From NCBI RefSeq assembly GCF_905475395.1, contig NC_058339.1:14516001-14580000 (forward strand): a stretch of DNA of 64,000 nt, written 5' to 3'. Both the position numbers and the translations under genes were made by a program. Positions 48,728 to 60,775 of the stretch are shown in pieces. A model generated the notes under the pieces. It had not been told where the DNA came from and made no database searches. It saw nothing but the letters and a program-made list of their open reading frames with translations. The DNA comes from Chrysoperla carnea (lineage: Eukaryota; Arthropoda; Insecta; Neuroptera; Chrysopidae). The first letter of the stretch is position 1. Every line of letters begins with the position of its first letter.

Positions 48728-50098
48728 TTATGTTTATATAATTTATTTAGTATAACGAACATTAAAAGTGAAGTTTCGTCTGGTATGCATACTATATTCA
48801 TCATAGATGAAAGATGTAATAAAAATAACGTTTGGTGAGCTTTGTTGAAACGTCACAGTTGAGTTAAATTTTAACCAAACCAAGAAATAGACCAAAGATG
48901 CAAACTTTTCTCGACTAGCCATACCTAACTAATCGCTTGGCCTTAATTCAAGCGGGGCTCTTAGTAAAATCTCGTGATTAAATAGAAAGTTCATGTCTCC
49001 ACAACCTTAATGTTATGTCAATAAAACTTTTATTTTAGATATTGCGTGTTATTATTTTGAAATAGTCGTATAAAATAATTGTTTCTATAAAATTTTTTTG
49101 AATCGATTATTTACATTTTTTTTATATCAATTCAGATTAAATTTTTTTAATCAATTCTGTATACATATAATATTAATTGATAGCAATATATGTATGTTTC
49201 GATGTACGGTTTGAATAATAAATTTTTTTGGAGTAATTTGTTTATTAAATGTCATCACTATTTAGGAATCTGGTTTATTTAAATTTGTTTTAACCTACGT
49301 AGTAGTATTCACAAAAATTTTTAGCTAAGCGAGTAACTGTAATAGTAAATGTAAGTATAAAATATAAAAAAAATTTTTTGCCAGAATATTAAGGTAAAAT
49401 TTAGCTAGGAAAAGATAGATTATTTCTAGATGGGTGGAGGTAAATCGACTACTTTCCAATTTGGCAATAACCAATATGGGTTTTCTGTGAAAAATTAATT
49501 TTTTTCATTTTACAAAATTGGTCTGTTAGTAATTTGCTAAAACCACCACCTTCGTATTCTTGGAATCGTTTTTTTAGCTTTTTCAGTTGATTACGAAGGT
49601 TAAAAAAAATTCTTTGTAAAACTTTCAACCATATTGTGGTTATCGTTTTTGCTCTCTAAAATTCGATTCCTCCTTTGGAAACTTCTGGAGTATTTTAAAC
49701 GCTATTAAAATATACTAGTCAATGGGTTTTTTGAAGACGCTAGATCTGGAAACAATCGGATTTTGGTTGTATGACAATTGGCAAAACTCTCAAAGCTACC
49801 TTTTGCACACATTTGGTTAAGCGTAGAGTAAGTGTTGATTGACTACTATGTAAGCAGTCCAGCTAACGATCAAGATTTAGCAGGCTCTAGGTATAATAAA
49901 CATATTGCCAAAATAGTTATAGATATGTTAATCTTATCTTTACATTATTCAAGAAATTTTTGTATCGACGATAATATATATTTTCATAAACGAAAAATTT
50001 AATTTATCGCCATTTATTTTGACTAATTTTTCACATAATATTCAACAGTTTTTAATCAGTTGATGTCATAATATTCTAATATGGTATTATCCTTCCAT
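48728..50098. other. Intergenic DNA, nothing recognised
   Basis: No gene or repeat ends were identified by eye in this AT-rich stretch. Confidence 0.4.
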
Positions 50099-50102
50099 TT
50101 AA

Positions 50103-50403
50103 GGTAGTACTATCGGTAATAGACTTTGCATTCAGAATTAAATGAAACTTGGCATAGTTGTCCATTATTATATTATAATTAACCAGTTAAATTTAAAAGG
50201 GCCTTCAGAGAACTGAAAAAAAGATATTTTAACATTGAACCTTATGGGAAATCACAGATTTTATTTTATTTCACAAAACTAGATGTTCAGATTTTCAGTT
50301 CTCTGAAGACCCCTAAAAATTTAACAGGGTAATTATGATATAATAATGGACAACTATGCCAAGTTACATTAAATTCTGAAAGTCTATTACCGATAGTACT
50401 ACC
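50103..50403. mobile_element. 301-bp foldback MITE flanked by TTAA
   Basis: GGTAGTACTATCGGTAATAGAC at the left is mirrored by GTCTATTACCGATAGTACTACC at the right, and the arms continue for about 115 bp (CTTGGCATAGTTGTCCATTATTAT and complement). TTAA lies immediately outside both ends (50099-50102 and 50404-50407), the piggyBac-type target. The terminal bases are not a classical piggyBac CCC, so the superfamily is suggested only. Confidence 0.85.
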
Positions 50404-50663
50404 TTAAAAGAAAATTAAATATAAACAAAATATACTTCGTTAATGAATACCGATACTCCAAAGAGAACTTTGCACGCTGTAATCTAACTCTTCGTTCGAG
50501 CGGACAGTAAATCAAACCAAAATAAAAGAGAAGTGTGTGGAATTTGTCATTTATGTAATAAAATGACGTGAGACAGTATAATTTGTACTTACAAACATAT
50601 AATTTAAATATTTAATATAATTATGATTATTAATTTATTTTAATAAATATTTTTTTTATTATA

Positions 50664-51971
50664 AAGGGTGTCCCAAAATTAACGCAAGATTTGAATTACA
50701 TAGAAAACACAGTTTTTAGTCTTTTGATTGTAATTTTTTATTGATTCATTAAGTACATAGAATAGGGTTATTTATGGAATAACACATCGGGAAAATGGCC
50801 TCCGCGGCTTTGCATACACATACGCACTCGTTTGTCGAAATTTTCCATGACCGTTCTGCATAAATGTGGCTGAATTTCGTTGATGCAACGTTGAATCTCC
50901 TCCTTTAATGCACGCGTAGTTGTGGGCTTGTTGACGTAGACCTATGATTTTAGATATCCCCATAAAAAGAAATCTAATGGTGTTAAATCACACGATCTAG
51001 GGGGCCAATTCTGATCACCGAAACGAGAGAGTACACGACCTGGAAATGTCTCATGCAATAATTGAAGTGTTTCACGGGCTGTATGGCATGTGGCACCGTC
51101 TTGTTGAAACCACATATTAGCCACATCAATATCATCCAATTTCGGCAAAAAGAACCGTGTTATCATGTCGCGATATCGAGCAGAAGTAACAGTCACTGCT
51201 TGACCAGCCTCATTTTCAAAAAAGTATGGTCCAATTATGCCTCCAGCCCAAAATGCACACCAAACTGTGACACGTTGTGGATGCATTTGTTTTTCGACAA
51301 TCACATGTGGATTTTCAGAACCCCAAAAGCGGCAATTTTGGCGATTTACAAAGCCATCAAGGTGAAAATGTGCTTCGTCGCTTAGGATGAGTTTGCTCGA
51401 AAAATCAGCATTCATTTGTTGTTGCTCAATAATCCATTCAACAAACTCTCTTCGCTGTGCATGGTCATTGGGCTTCAGTAGTTGTGTTAATTGAATTTTG
51501 TAAGCATGGAGACACAGATCTTTAGTGAGTATTGTATACGCTGTAGAGAGCTTCTTGAAATTTGCAATTCTTGTCCACGACGCCGAATTGAGGTTCCTGG
51601 ATTGTCACCGACACTCGCACGCACTGCCTCTATATTGACATTTGAACGGCTTGTTTTTGGACGACCAGTGTGTTTGGCGTCTCCCACGGATCCTGTCTCT
51701 CGGAATTTTTCAATTAATCGCTTCACAGTTGACGAAGTTAAAACATTATTCCGACCATATTTTGTATGAAATTTTCGAACTACGGCCGCCAAGCATTCAT
51801 TATTTTTGAAATATTGCTCAACAATGAAGACACGTTGTTCTATTGCGTAACGCTCCATTTTTCCTAACCCTAAACTGTCAACTGTCGATTTATTTTGTTT
51901 TTAGGGTTGGCAACACTGTACTGCATAAATGGCGGCAAATTCAAATCTTGCGTTAATTTTGGGACACCCTT
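50664..51971 (-). mobile_element. Full-length DD41D Tc1/mariner (rosa-like) transposon
   Basis: The 1308-bp element has near-perfect terminal inverted repeats of about 35 bp (AAGGGTGTCCCAAAATTAAC, then GCAAGATTTGAATT) and is bounded by TA on both sides (50662-50663, 51972-51973). It carries one transposase gene on the minus strand, described separately. The repeats are nearly identical, so insertion was fairly recent, but the gene is broken. A tiny derivative of the same ends lies at 23513-23570. Confidence 0.95.
50780..51858 (-). pseudogene. DD41D mariner transposase, frameshifted with premature stop
   Basis: Translation starts at 51858 (MERYAIEQRVFIVEQYF). The N-terminal part is a helix-turn-helix DNA-binding region ending near SSLQRI. 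A frameshift at about 51537-51543 moves the frame, which continues into LTQLLK and REFVEWIIEQQQ, then the catalytic domain (ILSDEAHFHLDGF, WFQQDGATCHTAR, CDLTPLDFFLWGY). The second and third catalytic Asp residues are separated by 41 residues, which defines the DD41D (rosa) group. A TAG stop follows GYLKS near 50943, after which the same frame continues (VYVNKPTTT to GGHFPDVLFHK). All three catalytic Asp codons survive, but the product is not full length. It cuts and pastes DNA at TA sites when intact. Confidence 0.92.
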
Positions 51972-51973
51972 TA

Positions 51974-52239
51974 TTAACCATCTGTATAGTTTAAACGTCC
52001 ATGACCGAGATGCCTGAACAATTTTTATCCCACAAAATATTTTCTACGTATTTAAAATATCTGTGTACGTTTTTTGCTGTGAATGCAGACGACATTTTTA
52101 TAATTATTGCTCATGTTTTATAGTCCTTGTTTTCCGTGCATTTTAATTTTATGCAAATTAATTTGTTGAAATTCAACACAATAGAGAAAATGTACAATCT
52201 AGTTTATATCAGATGATATTTGTAATAAAGTTAGTTAAG
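51974..52239. other. Intergenic DNA, nothing recognised
   Basis: Short AT-rich spacer between the mariner element and repeat family B copy 2. Confidence 0.4.
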
Positions 52240-52435
52240 TTTTTCGAAGGGATTGTTTTACACAACTGAAATATATGCAGTTTTCAATTTTTTAAAGTGT
52301 AAAATAGTCATAATTCATTGAGTATACCAGAAAAGATGGCCACGAATTGTTTTACATTTACTATTTTATATTTTTACAGAAACCTTTAATGCATGGTACA
52401 AAATGATGATTATAGGTGGAGCAGTAAACTGTCAG
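52240..52435 (+). repeat. Repeat family B, copy 2 (internal part)
   Basis: GGATTGTTTTACACAACTGAA, GTGTAAAATAGTCATAATTCATTGA, AAAAGATGGCCACGAATTG and TTTTTACAGAAACCTTTAAT match the corresponding parts of 42590-42770 and 60390-60530. Both outer ends are missing. Confidence 0.7.
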
Positions 52436-53084
52436 ATTAGAACTTTGCCTTGCTGCTTTTTATTTGAAAAAATCAGCGGTGTTTTATTAATTCAGATTGT
52501 GTAAAAATAAATAGAAAGGAATGAATACTTTATTTTGCGTAGGTACTAATATTACTATTACTATTATTATTGCTATAATTAAATACAAATAACAATAAAC
52601 TTTGTGAGATTACCTCAAAGTGTATTAAATATCATAATATGCACTTTTATATTGCGGTTGACATAAATGCCAAGTCATTAAATTCTATTGCCTTTATAAA
52701 GGTGGTAATGCCCTCTACTCTTCACTTATTTTTCTAAATGCCAATAATATACATAAATACGTATAAGTGTCAGCACTGAAGAATGTTTTTTATATGACAA
52801 ATGAATATGCCATTGTATAATATATTTTAATAATACGAAATAATTCGCTGGAAGTTGGAGACACGACTACAAAATAACCATTTTCTTGCGGAAGGATAAA
52901 TTTTAAAATAAAAATCTAAATACTGGTTAAAATTTGGCATAATAATCTGTATATATAAACATTTCATGTGTTAACAAGTGAAATTTACGAAATTTTAAAA
53001 ACCCCCGACAAATTTTTCGAACACTAAACTCGCATTTGAATATAAGAACACTTTCCATTCAATTACCTTTCAAACGAAACCAAA
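52436..53084. other. Intergenic DNA, nothing recognised
   Basis: A short (ATT) run at 52549-52572 is the only repetitive feature noticed. Confidence 0.4.
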
Positions 53085-53128
53085 AAAATTAAAATCGGTT
53101 CATCCGTTTAGGCGCTACAATGCCACAG

Positions 53129-53165
<37 letters not shown>

Positions 53166-53215
53166 GACACACACATAAGCGGTCAAACTTATAACATCCT
53201 TTTTTTAGTTAAAAA
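53085..53215 (+). repeat. LINE-like 3' end with (CA)n microsatellite
   Basis: AAAATCGGTTCATCCGTTTAGGCGCTACAATGCCACAGACA leads into a (CA)n run at about 53134-53162, then AGCGGTCAAACTTATAACATCC and TTTTTAGTTAAAAA. The complement of 63190-63300 has the same order without the expanded repeat, so the microsatellite grew inside the element. Confidence 0.7.
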
Positions 53216-55284
53216 CAGAGAAAATGTGACACAGTTAGCAAAAATCTTAAATTATATCATATAGAATAATATTTCATAAAATGGACCTTAAAATAATCCA
53301 GGCATTTATCATGTAATTCTATATCATGGGTTGAATTGCAATATTTTGATTGAATTTTAATGTAATTTAACACTGATCAAATTTATTAATAAATATTTTA
53401 ATATTTTATATCGAAAATATATATTTTTTTTAAATTAAAAGCTTATTTAATTAAAAGCTTTTTATTTAGTCGTTTAAAAATAATTTTATAAATGAAATAT
53501 TTGCAACAATTTGTCAAATCAATATTACATGTTTTCCCACTAAAACATTAACATTTAAAAATTATAAAAAAAAAAAAAAATATATAATCTAAATTACGTT
53601 GAACGACCTTATGTCGTCAAAAAACACACAAAACAGTACAAAAAAAAAATAACTCCTGAGCAGTTGAGCTCCATCATTAATGTCATATTTCCCACTCATA
53701 AAATGCATCTTGTTATTAATGGCTTATTATGGCTTTTTTGTCTTTGTACACGTATCTAAGCTCTTTAGAAAAATGAGTAAAACGGAGTTCGAGACGTCAA
53801 CACTCCCAAAAAGAACTTAAGAATATCCAAATCTTCAGACAAATTTTCAGTCCCTAACTAATGTTGTAGAGGCTGTAGAAGTACGAAAATTTTGAAAAAA
53901 TCGTTCGACATAAAGACAGTAAGGGGATTAAAAAAAAGGGTCGAATTGAGTTGATAAGTAGGCACCCTCAAAAGACACCTCCTCGACATTAACTCAACTT
54001 ACATACTGATTTTTAACGCTTTGTCTCAATTAAGTAGGGGCTAAACTTGCGCGTTAAGCTTTAAAAACGCCAAGATAACGGTGTAAAAAGGTAGCCAAAC
54101 GGATTTTTATACATGGTGAGCCATTTTAATTTATACACCTAAATATCCCGTTTTGTGGTTAACGAATCCAAAAATAAGTTAAACAAAAGGTGTAGAGTTT
54201 AATGGGGGGGGGGGAGGCAGTTACATTTCCTCCGAAAGCTAAAAATGTTTTTTAAGAAAATTTGGTAGTTTTTTTACGAGGATCAACTTTATAATTTAAA
54301 GTGGTATATTATATCTCTTAATGCTTTACGATCTAAATTGACTATTAAAGAAACTCGAAGAACCAGGTTCAATCTGATGTCAGAACATGATGTTCCTAAT
54401 CAAACTCTGCAAGCTTTTTTATCGGCCCCACCTTGTAAGTCTATATTTTCGTGAAAAATATGACTTGAATAAGTATGATTTATTGCAAATAAAATATAAA
54501 AAATATTTTTGTAAACTCATTTGAAGAGTGCTCATCATAATTCAAACAATTTTTATTACATTATTACAGTCCCCACACAACACACAAAGTGTTAACAATA
54601 CACGATACCCATATAGTAGTTAAAACGAAAAAAAAAATTTTTTCCATTATTATCATAACAATAATAATAATATGAACGAACAAATAAATATACATAAAAT
54701 TCAAATATAATAATATATGATAACAATACATTATTTATTTTAAATTAGCCATTGGAGGCTGTAAAACAAGATTGTAAAAATTGTAAATGTCTCATCAGAC
54801 GACATAGGTCAATTTCATATAATGATAATGGTATTTGAACAATGCATTGTAATATAAAAGTTGAAAATTTTATTGTAAATTCAAATGAAATAAAACTAAT
54901 AAATATACAGATAAAAAGGATATGGAGCACCTGGTAGGAACTATGTTCTTTCGTAGCTTCGTACATTATAAATGTGGCGCTAACTCTTTTATTTACAAAA
55001 ATATTTTTATGAAAATTTAAGATATTAACTTTAGAAGTCAAATACTGAATTACTTTTTACTTTATGAATTAATTGTAATTTAAGAAAGACATACTTTTGA
55101 ATTAGTAGTCAACCCAATATGTGTGTACATTAAATTTGGTTTGATCAGGATATTTATCATAACAAAACATAAAATTTCCGTGTACGTGCTTTCGGCCGAA
55201 AATAACTAAAAATAGTATACATTACATGGGAAGAAAGTTTGAGAGCCCTAAAGCGCAACATGATGACCGAGGCGAATCCGAGAA
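53216..55284. other. 2 kb intergenic DNA, nothing recognised
   Basis: A G-run of ten at about 54205 and a 98-codon frame at 54745-55041 (-) without domains are the only features. No exon supported by splice sites was found. Confidence 0.4.
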
Positions 55285-56110
55285 ATAGAAAATTTTGTTT
55301 AATTATTTAGCTTTCGATATTTTAAAACCTATACAGATATCGAAAAATTTTATCATTATTTTTCGTCTACATTCATGAAGTTTGAACAAAACTCATCATC
55401 AAAATTGAAAATAAGGTACAAATAATTTCAACCCTAAGTCTAAAATTGCTTTGTTGCTCGTACCTTAAGGATGTATAAGCATGACAACAATGTTTGATTT
55501 AAAGGCTCAAAATTTGTTTGTAGGTAGTCTTTTATTCAAAGAATATGTGGTTAAAATTTCAGCTTAGGTAACCGTGCAAATTTTTAAGAAAAAAGTCATT
55601 AAAAATCGATATAAAATACATTGGCTCTTATGGAGGAATCTCAAAAAACGACATATTTTGGAAGTTTTTGATAATTTTCATTTGGAATGAATGAAAACAA
55701 ATTAAAAAAAAATTTTTTAATAGAAAGTAAACATATTAGCAATGAATTAGAAAAGAAAAAAACTAAGTGTCACCGTCTATATAAGGGATGTAAGAGCAGG
55801 GTAGATTAAGGGTTGAAATTATTTTTATCTTATTTTCAACTTTGATGATGAATTTTGTTATAACTTCATGAATGTAGATGAAAAATAAGAATAAAATTTA
55901 TGGATATGTGTCTTGGTTTTCGAAATATCGAAAGCTAAATAATTAAACAAAATTTTCAATTTTCGATATTTTGAAAATTAAGCCAGATATCGAAAAATTT
56001 TATTCTTACTTTTCGCCTTATATCGTCAAGTAATAATATAAATTTATCATCAAAATTGAAAATATCTATTTTTAAATTTGTGCCCCCACTACCATGCTCA
56101 TACATCCTTA
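55285..56110. repeat. Inverted-repeat element, family D, copy 1
   Basis: The left block (TTTAATTATTTAGCTTTCGATATTTT, GATATCGAAAAATTTTAT, TTTTCGTCTACATTCATGAAG, TTTCAACCCTAA) is mirrored at about 55805-55960. The outer text is then partly repeated again in direct orientation at 55970-56110. The interior (AAGTTTTTGATAATTTTCATTTGGAATGAATG) recurs reversed at 61665-62110. No coding frame is present. Confidence 0.75.
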
Positions 56111-56539
56111 AGTCGATGAAAATAGGAGTATAGAACTATAAGAACTAAGAATTCCGAGATTTTGTCTACGATGCGATGTTTGTTTGTATATTGTGTTTCA
56201 TATCAGTTACAATTGAATGCCAACAGTACATAAAACACAGTTCAACAAACAAATGTGCATTGGCCTCTTTTTATCTCTTTATTCACTGCATTTCATAAAG
56301 TTAATATAATGTACATCACAAACAACACCAACACTTTTTTTTCCAATTTGACCTATTGAACTTAGCTATACAAATCTAAAAAAATAATAATATATTAATA
56401 ACAAATTTAAATATTTAACGACCTTTTAAGAGTTCCGTTGCCAAATAGCTCTGTAAGTTCTAGCTGTGTTTCAAAAATTTTTAAATCTTAATAATTTTGG
56501 AATTCATAGCTCAATTTTGATAAAATTAGTAACATTTTT

Positions 56540-56815
56540 TTTCTAGAAAATAATAAAATGAATGTTGGTAGTGGATTATCTATTTTTGTACAGTTTCTCT
56601 CTCTTCTGACACTTTTCTTTTCAGCTAAACTGACAAGAAAAAGCCTCAAGATCCGACTAATAAGATAAAATGTAAAATTGATTAAAAATTTCTAGAAAAG
56701 AATAAAATGAATGTTAGTAGTCGATTATCTATTTTTTTACAGTTTCTCTCTCTTCTGACGCTTTTCTTTTCAGCTAAACTCACAAGGAAAAGCCTCAAGA
56801 TCCGACTAATAAGAT
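56540..56815 (+). repeat. ~150-bp tandem duplication
   Basis: TTTCTAGAAAATAATAAAATG through AAAAAGCCTCAAGATCCGACTAATAAGATAA is repeated directly (about 56543 and 56692 starts) with a handful of differences. Each copy contains TTTCTCTCTCTTCTGAC and a strong acceptor-like CTTTTCTTTTCAG. A probable local duplication. Confidence 0.88.
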
Positions 56816-57831
56816 AATAAAATTCAACCCGCAATATTACTCGTATAATATGTCGTGAAAATGTAAAATTGATTGAAATTTATTTTTTATTGTCATCAAT
56901 TCAATCCCGCTAACCTTTGTACTTTGTATATGTTTTTTTAAGTATTAATAACTCACTTCAGGAAATAAAAATTTATAATTAAATAAAAAAAAAGATTTAT
57001 TTAACTTCTTTAAATAATTTTACAGATAATTGGCACTCTTCCATTCACAACAATAGAAAATTCTCATGAATGAAGTTCCTGATTTTTAACATTTACTGAT
57101 ACTAGCATGAAATAGTTGTAGCCAAATATTTGTTCGTATGACGTTATTCTCTGAATTATAACAAAAAATCTATTTCGCGAATAATAAAAAAAAAAAAGTC
57201 TAAAAAATTGAAATGATTTCAATAAAAACTAATTGCTTATGCAAACGAATAAATAATTGAGGCTTAGAAAAAAAATTCATTTCTATTAATAAAAAATATT
57301 ATTTTTTCGCAATAATTTCCCATTTTAAATGAAAACATGTTAATTTTCATAATTAATTAATATTTAAAAAATAGATAGTTAGTAGTTTTAACATGCACTT
57401 CCTTTTGATAATCCAATTAAATTGATTTTAATGAGTTATGTAATGATTTTGTTTTAGTTTACAAAAGGTAAAATTTTTTAATTGCATGTAACTATTAGTG
57501 TTCAATCTTTTAAACAAATAATAGTTATAATTCCCAACCGGGTTTGGTTGAAATAACACGGGTTTGCCTTCTTAGTAAAGTGTAGAATATAAGAGGCTAA
57601 AATCCTAAGAAAGTTTCTTTTCAATTTTTGGATTCGAAGTACCACTCACGACATTTAAGTCTTCGTTATTTGAGTCGTTTGTGGTCAGAGTGGCCTAATC
57701 AATTAAATTTAAATAAAAAAAAGAGTTTATGTTTTCATTACATTCCTTTGGGAATAATCTACAATTTCATACAAGCCTTTCCTCATATTTCACAATAACG
57801 TGATAACGTAATAGTTTAAGCTTAGGTTAGG
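56816..57831. other. Intergenic DNA, nothing recognised
   Basis: No gene, RNA or transposon end was recognised. Confidence 0.4.
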
Positions 57832-58072
57832 TTAAGTTATATTGGCTGTCAACGAAGGACACACTTAGGCTATAGAGCCCATTGTGATACCATATATGTG
57901 TTTTACCACCTTTCTGCTGATAATTTCATTTATCAGCTTCTCAATTTCAGAGGCTGAGTGCACCTCCTTCATGCATATACCTACCATGCACTACATTAGC
58001 CCGTCACAACTATTATTTAAATTAATTTTGCATGCTTAGCATACCGCGGACGGAATTGGTTACACCTTAACT
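57832..58072 (-). repeat. Dispersed repeat family C, copy 2
   Basis: Reverse complement of 44504-44745. Its end abuts TTAGGTTAGG text, a short telomere-like motif that is probably part of the repeat tail and not a telomere. Confidence 0.85.
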
Positions 58073-59083
58073 AACTGAGCTAATAGGGCGACTAGTTTTA
58101 GCTTAATAACATTCAATTTACTAACCATGTCTGATTTGGTTAGGACACTTTAGCAACAAACGATTCATTTATCGTTTTGTAAAGTGAAATTTGTATAATA
58201 AGCAAAACTGTACAAAAAAAAATTCATTTTATACTTGCAGCATTTTTTTTGGATCAACCGCAAGCTTTTGAAAGAAATCAACAATTTCTCACTACGAATA
58301 AAATCTTGACTGTTTTCTTCGTTAAAGAAATCCTTTCTATCATATTAAAATTTAATAGCTTTGTTTAAAGTACGAAAGAAAACGAGACTAAATAAAATTA
58401 TAATTAATTGAAATATTTCACCACGTGAATCTAAAAATACATTTGCAAGAACGATTAATTTAAATAAATAAAGAAAAAAAGTGTTGAAGCACACTGACCA
58501 AGTGTAAAATACATCTCATTTTTTATAGACAGTTGATCTGGAATAAAAAAAAAAAAAAAAGTTTGAATGTGTGTACTCTTAAATATGAACAACAACAAAT
58601 TAGTAAGAGAGTGTAGGCGTAAAACGCATGTTGAAAGAATCTTAAAGATCATTAGTGTAAAATATACACTCACTAAAAGCTATCAATTACTACCAATATA
58701 AACACATATCTCAGTAAATTGTTTTAACCATTTAAAAAGTGATTGCAACATCTTATTTAATATGTGTTTGTAATAAACGAAGCGGAAATACAGTAACTTG
58801 TTTCTATTGGCATAATAGTAGTAAAATCTTGAACTTTCATTTACTATTCAAATTTGTCATCTTTGTTACGCTTGTTATCTTTGTCAATCAACTTCAAAAG
58901 AGTAAAAAACTTTCATAATACTACCTAATCATTGTCCTATGAATAATTTAACATTATCACTGGTTTTAAAAAAATTTGATAACTTTCCTTATCATTTTTT
59001 GTTTACACTAAAAGAAAGTTAAAAGCAAAAATTCAACCACCACAAAACAAAAATGCTTAGAGTTTCTTAATACTGTTTCTTGC
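58073..59083. other. Intergenic DNA, nothing recognised
   Basis: The 72-codon frame at 58455-58673 (-) reads through a poly-A run and has no domain. Confidence 0.4.
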
Positions 59084-59263
59084 AAAGGGCATAAAATTCT
59101 CTCTTTAACCACGATAAAAAAATGAAATCGATCGATTGGTTCTTAAAATAGACCACCCAGAAGATTGAATTCAAATTCTCCATCTTCTGTGTAGTTTATC
59201 TTAAGAACCAATCGATCGATTTCTTTTTTTTATCATGGTTAAACAGAGAATTTTATGCCCTTT
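59084..59263. mobile_element. 180-bp palindromic MITE
   Basis: AAAGGGCATAAAATTCTCTCTTTAACCACGATAAAAAAATGAAATCGATCGATTGGTTCTTA-type text is mirrored almost perfectly around a centre of about 45 bp, ending ATTTTATGCCCTTT. Arms are about 65 bp. No target duplication could be defined confidently. Confidence 0.88.
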
Positions 59264-59289
59264 AAAATAAGCTCTCACAAAGTAGGCAG

Positions 59290-59615
59290 TGCCATTTGAA
59301 ATTTCAAAGTTAAGGTGGCAGGTTAGACAGTCTGATCAATCATAATTAATGAGGCGGTAAATTGATCACAATGTTGTCGTTTGGATAAGAACGAAAAAAT
59401 CGACTCCACCCACATCAGTGGGGGGTGTATCCAACGGATTCAAGGCACCTCTCGTAAGACAAATCTCAAATACTTGTCCACCCACATCATAAAAATGTAA
59501 TTGTTTGGATTCGGATGTTAAAAAATAATGTTATGGGTGGCCTCAGTTATAGACCTATGCCTGAGGAACGGAGGTTAAACTCAATTATTATTATTATTAA
59601 TAATATAAGTCGTTG
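59290..59615 (+). mobile_element. Non-LTR element 3' end with (ATT)n tail, copy 2
   Basis: The block is GC-richer (CGACTCCACCCACATCAGTGG, CAAGGCACCTCTCGTAAGAC) and ends ATGGGTGGCCTCAGTTATAGACC, CGGAGGTTAAACTC, then (ATT)n. It shares this end with 40713-40800. The 66-codon frame at 59515-59715 starts inside it and is not a gene. Confidence 0.6.
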
Positions 59616-60304
59616 CTATTATAAATATGAAATTATTATACAGATTCGTTACCGAATTCTTAATAATTTTCCAAAGAATTTTTTTATAAAGAATTGTTTT
59701 TCGAATTTTAAATAGTTTTAGTGCTAAGAATACTAGTAATATTCTAGTATATATATGTACTATTTCTACTGCATTTAGTATTGTTATCAATCCATCAGAT
59801 ATTCTTATTAAATTTAAGATATAATAAAACTTACATATCAAAATAAACGATTCTATATTGATGCAGTTGTTGGCAATATATTACTTTATTGATGTATTGT
59901 TATTTTACGTAAAAAGACATATGAAGGTCACTCAGAATGGCGATGTTTGTTTATAGAATTATTGCACGTTTGTCGCCATGCTCCTCTCATGAGATGAAAC
60001 AATTATTTTTAATGCTTCATTAGACAGACATCAGATCATCAATCACAACTATTTTCTTATCGATTACATTTATAACGGTATTTAAAATGATTGATTAGTG
60101 TTGGCATTTGTCAACTGCCATTTTCCACTTTCTAGCGTTCATGGTCATTAAAATAAGATTTTTATCACTTAAAAATAAAAATGCCATGATCCAATGTCTT
60201 AATCTCCAATCTCGTATCGTTTGATCATCCTTTACATTTTATTAAAAATTTTGTTTAAATTTATCGACATATTTCGAATTTTATATAAGACTAGAGTGAT
60301 CCCC

Positions 60305-60775
60305 ACCCGCTTCGCTGGGTTTAAAAGTATAGATTGATAAAGATTGCTCTCGCTTATCCCCTTTCTATAACACTCGAAATAATGGTAAGGATTGTTTTAT
60401 ACAGGTAAAATATATGTATGGTTTTCTATTTTTTTAAATGTATAATAGTCGTAATTATTCATTGAGTATATCACAAATATGGCCGTGAAATATTTTTTAT
60501 TGACTATTTTTACAGAAATCTGTAATTTATGGTAATGTCAAATGACTACTTTTACAAAAATCTGTAATTCATGGTTATGCTAAATTAAATTAATTTTAAA
60601 ATTTTTTTATTTATTTTTTTTATTGATATATCTTTATAAATCTCATGTGTTTCTCTGAAGTATGAGCTATATTGCTGTACAGTTTCATTAAAAACCATTC
60701 GCTAGTTTTAGCTAGAAAGCGTAACAAACAAACAAACAAACATGTTTACTTTCTCATTTATAATATATAGAGATT
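60305..60775 (+). mobile_element. Repeat family B, copy 3 (most complete 3' end)
   Basis: Runs from CCCACCCGCTTCGCTGGGTTTAA through TATGAGCTATATT to GCGTAACAAACAAACAAACAAAC, CTTTCTCATTTATAATATATAGAG. The AAAC-repeat followed by TTTATAATAT is a tail widely seen in insect interspersed repeats. A segment near 60535-60600 (TTTACAGAAATCTGTAAT) is locally duplicated. Confidence 0.75.

Noticed and set aside
51062-51769. Two plus-strand open frames opposite the transposase
   Set aside because: Antisense shadows of the mariner transposase coding sequence.
54745-55041. 98-codon minus-strand frame
   Set aside because: AT-rich, hydrophobic by composition, no domain, no splice or promoter context.
57826-57840. 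TTAGG telomeric repeat
   Set aside because: Only about two units, and it lies at the end of a dispersed repeat; not a telomere or clear interstitial telomeric array.
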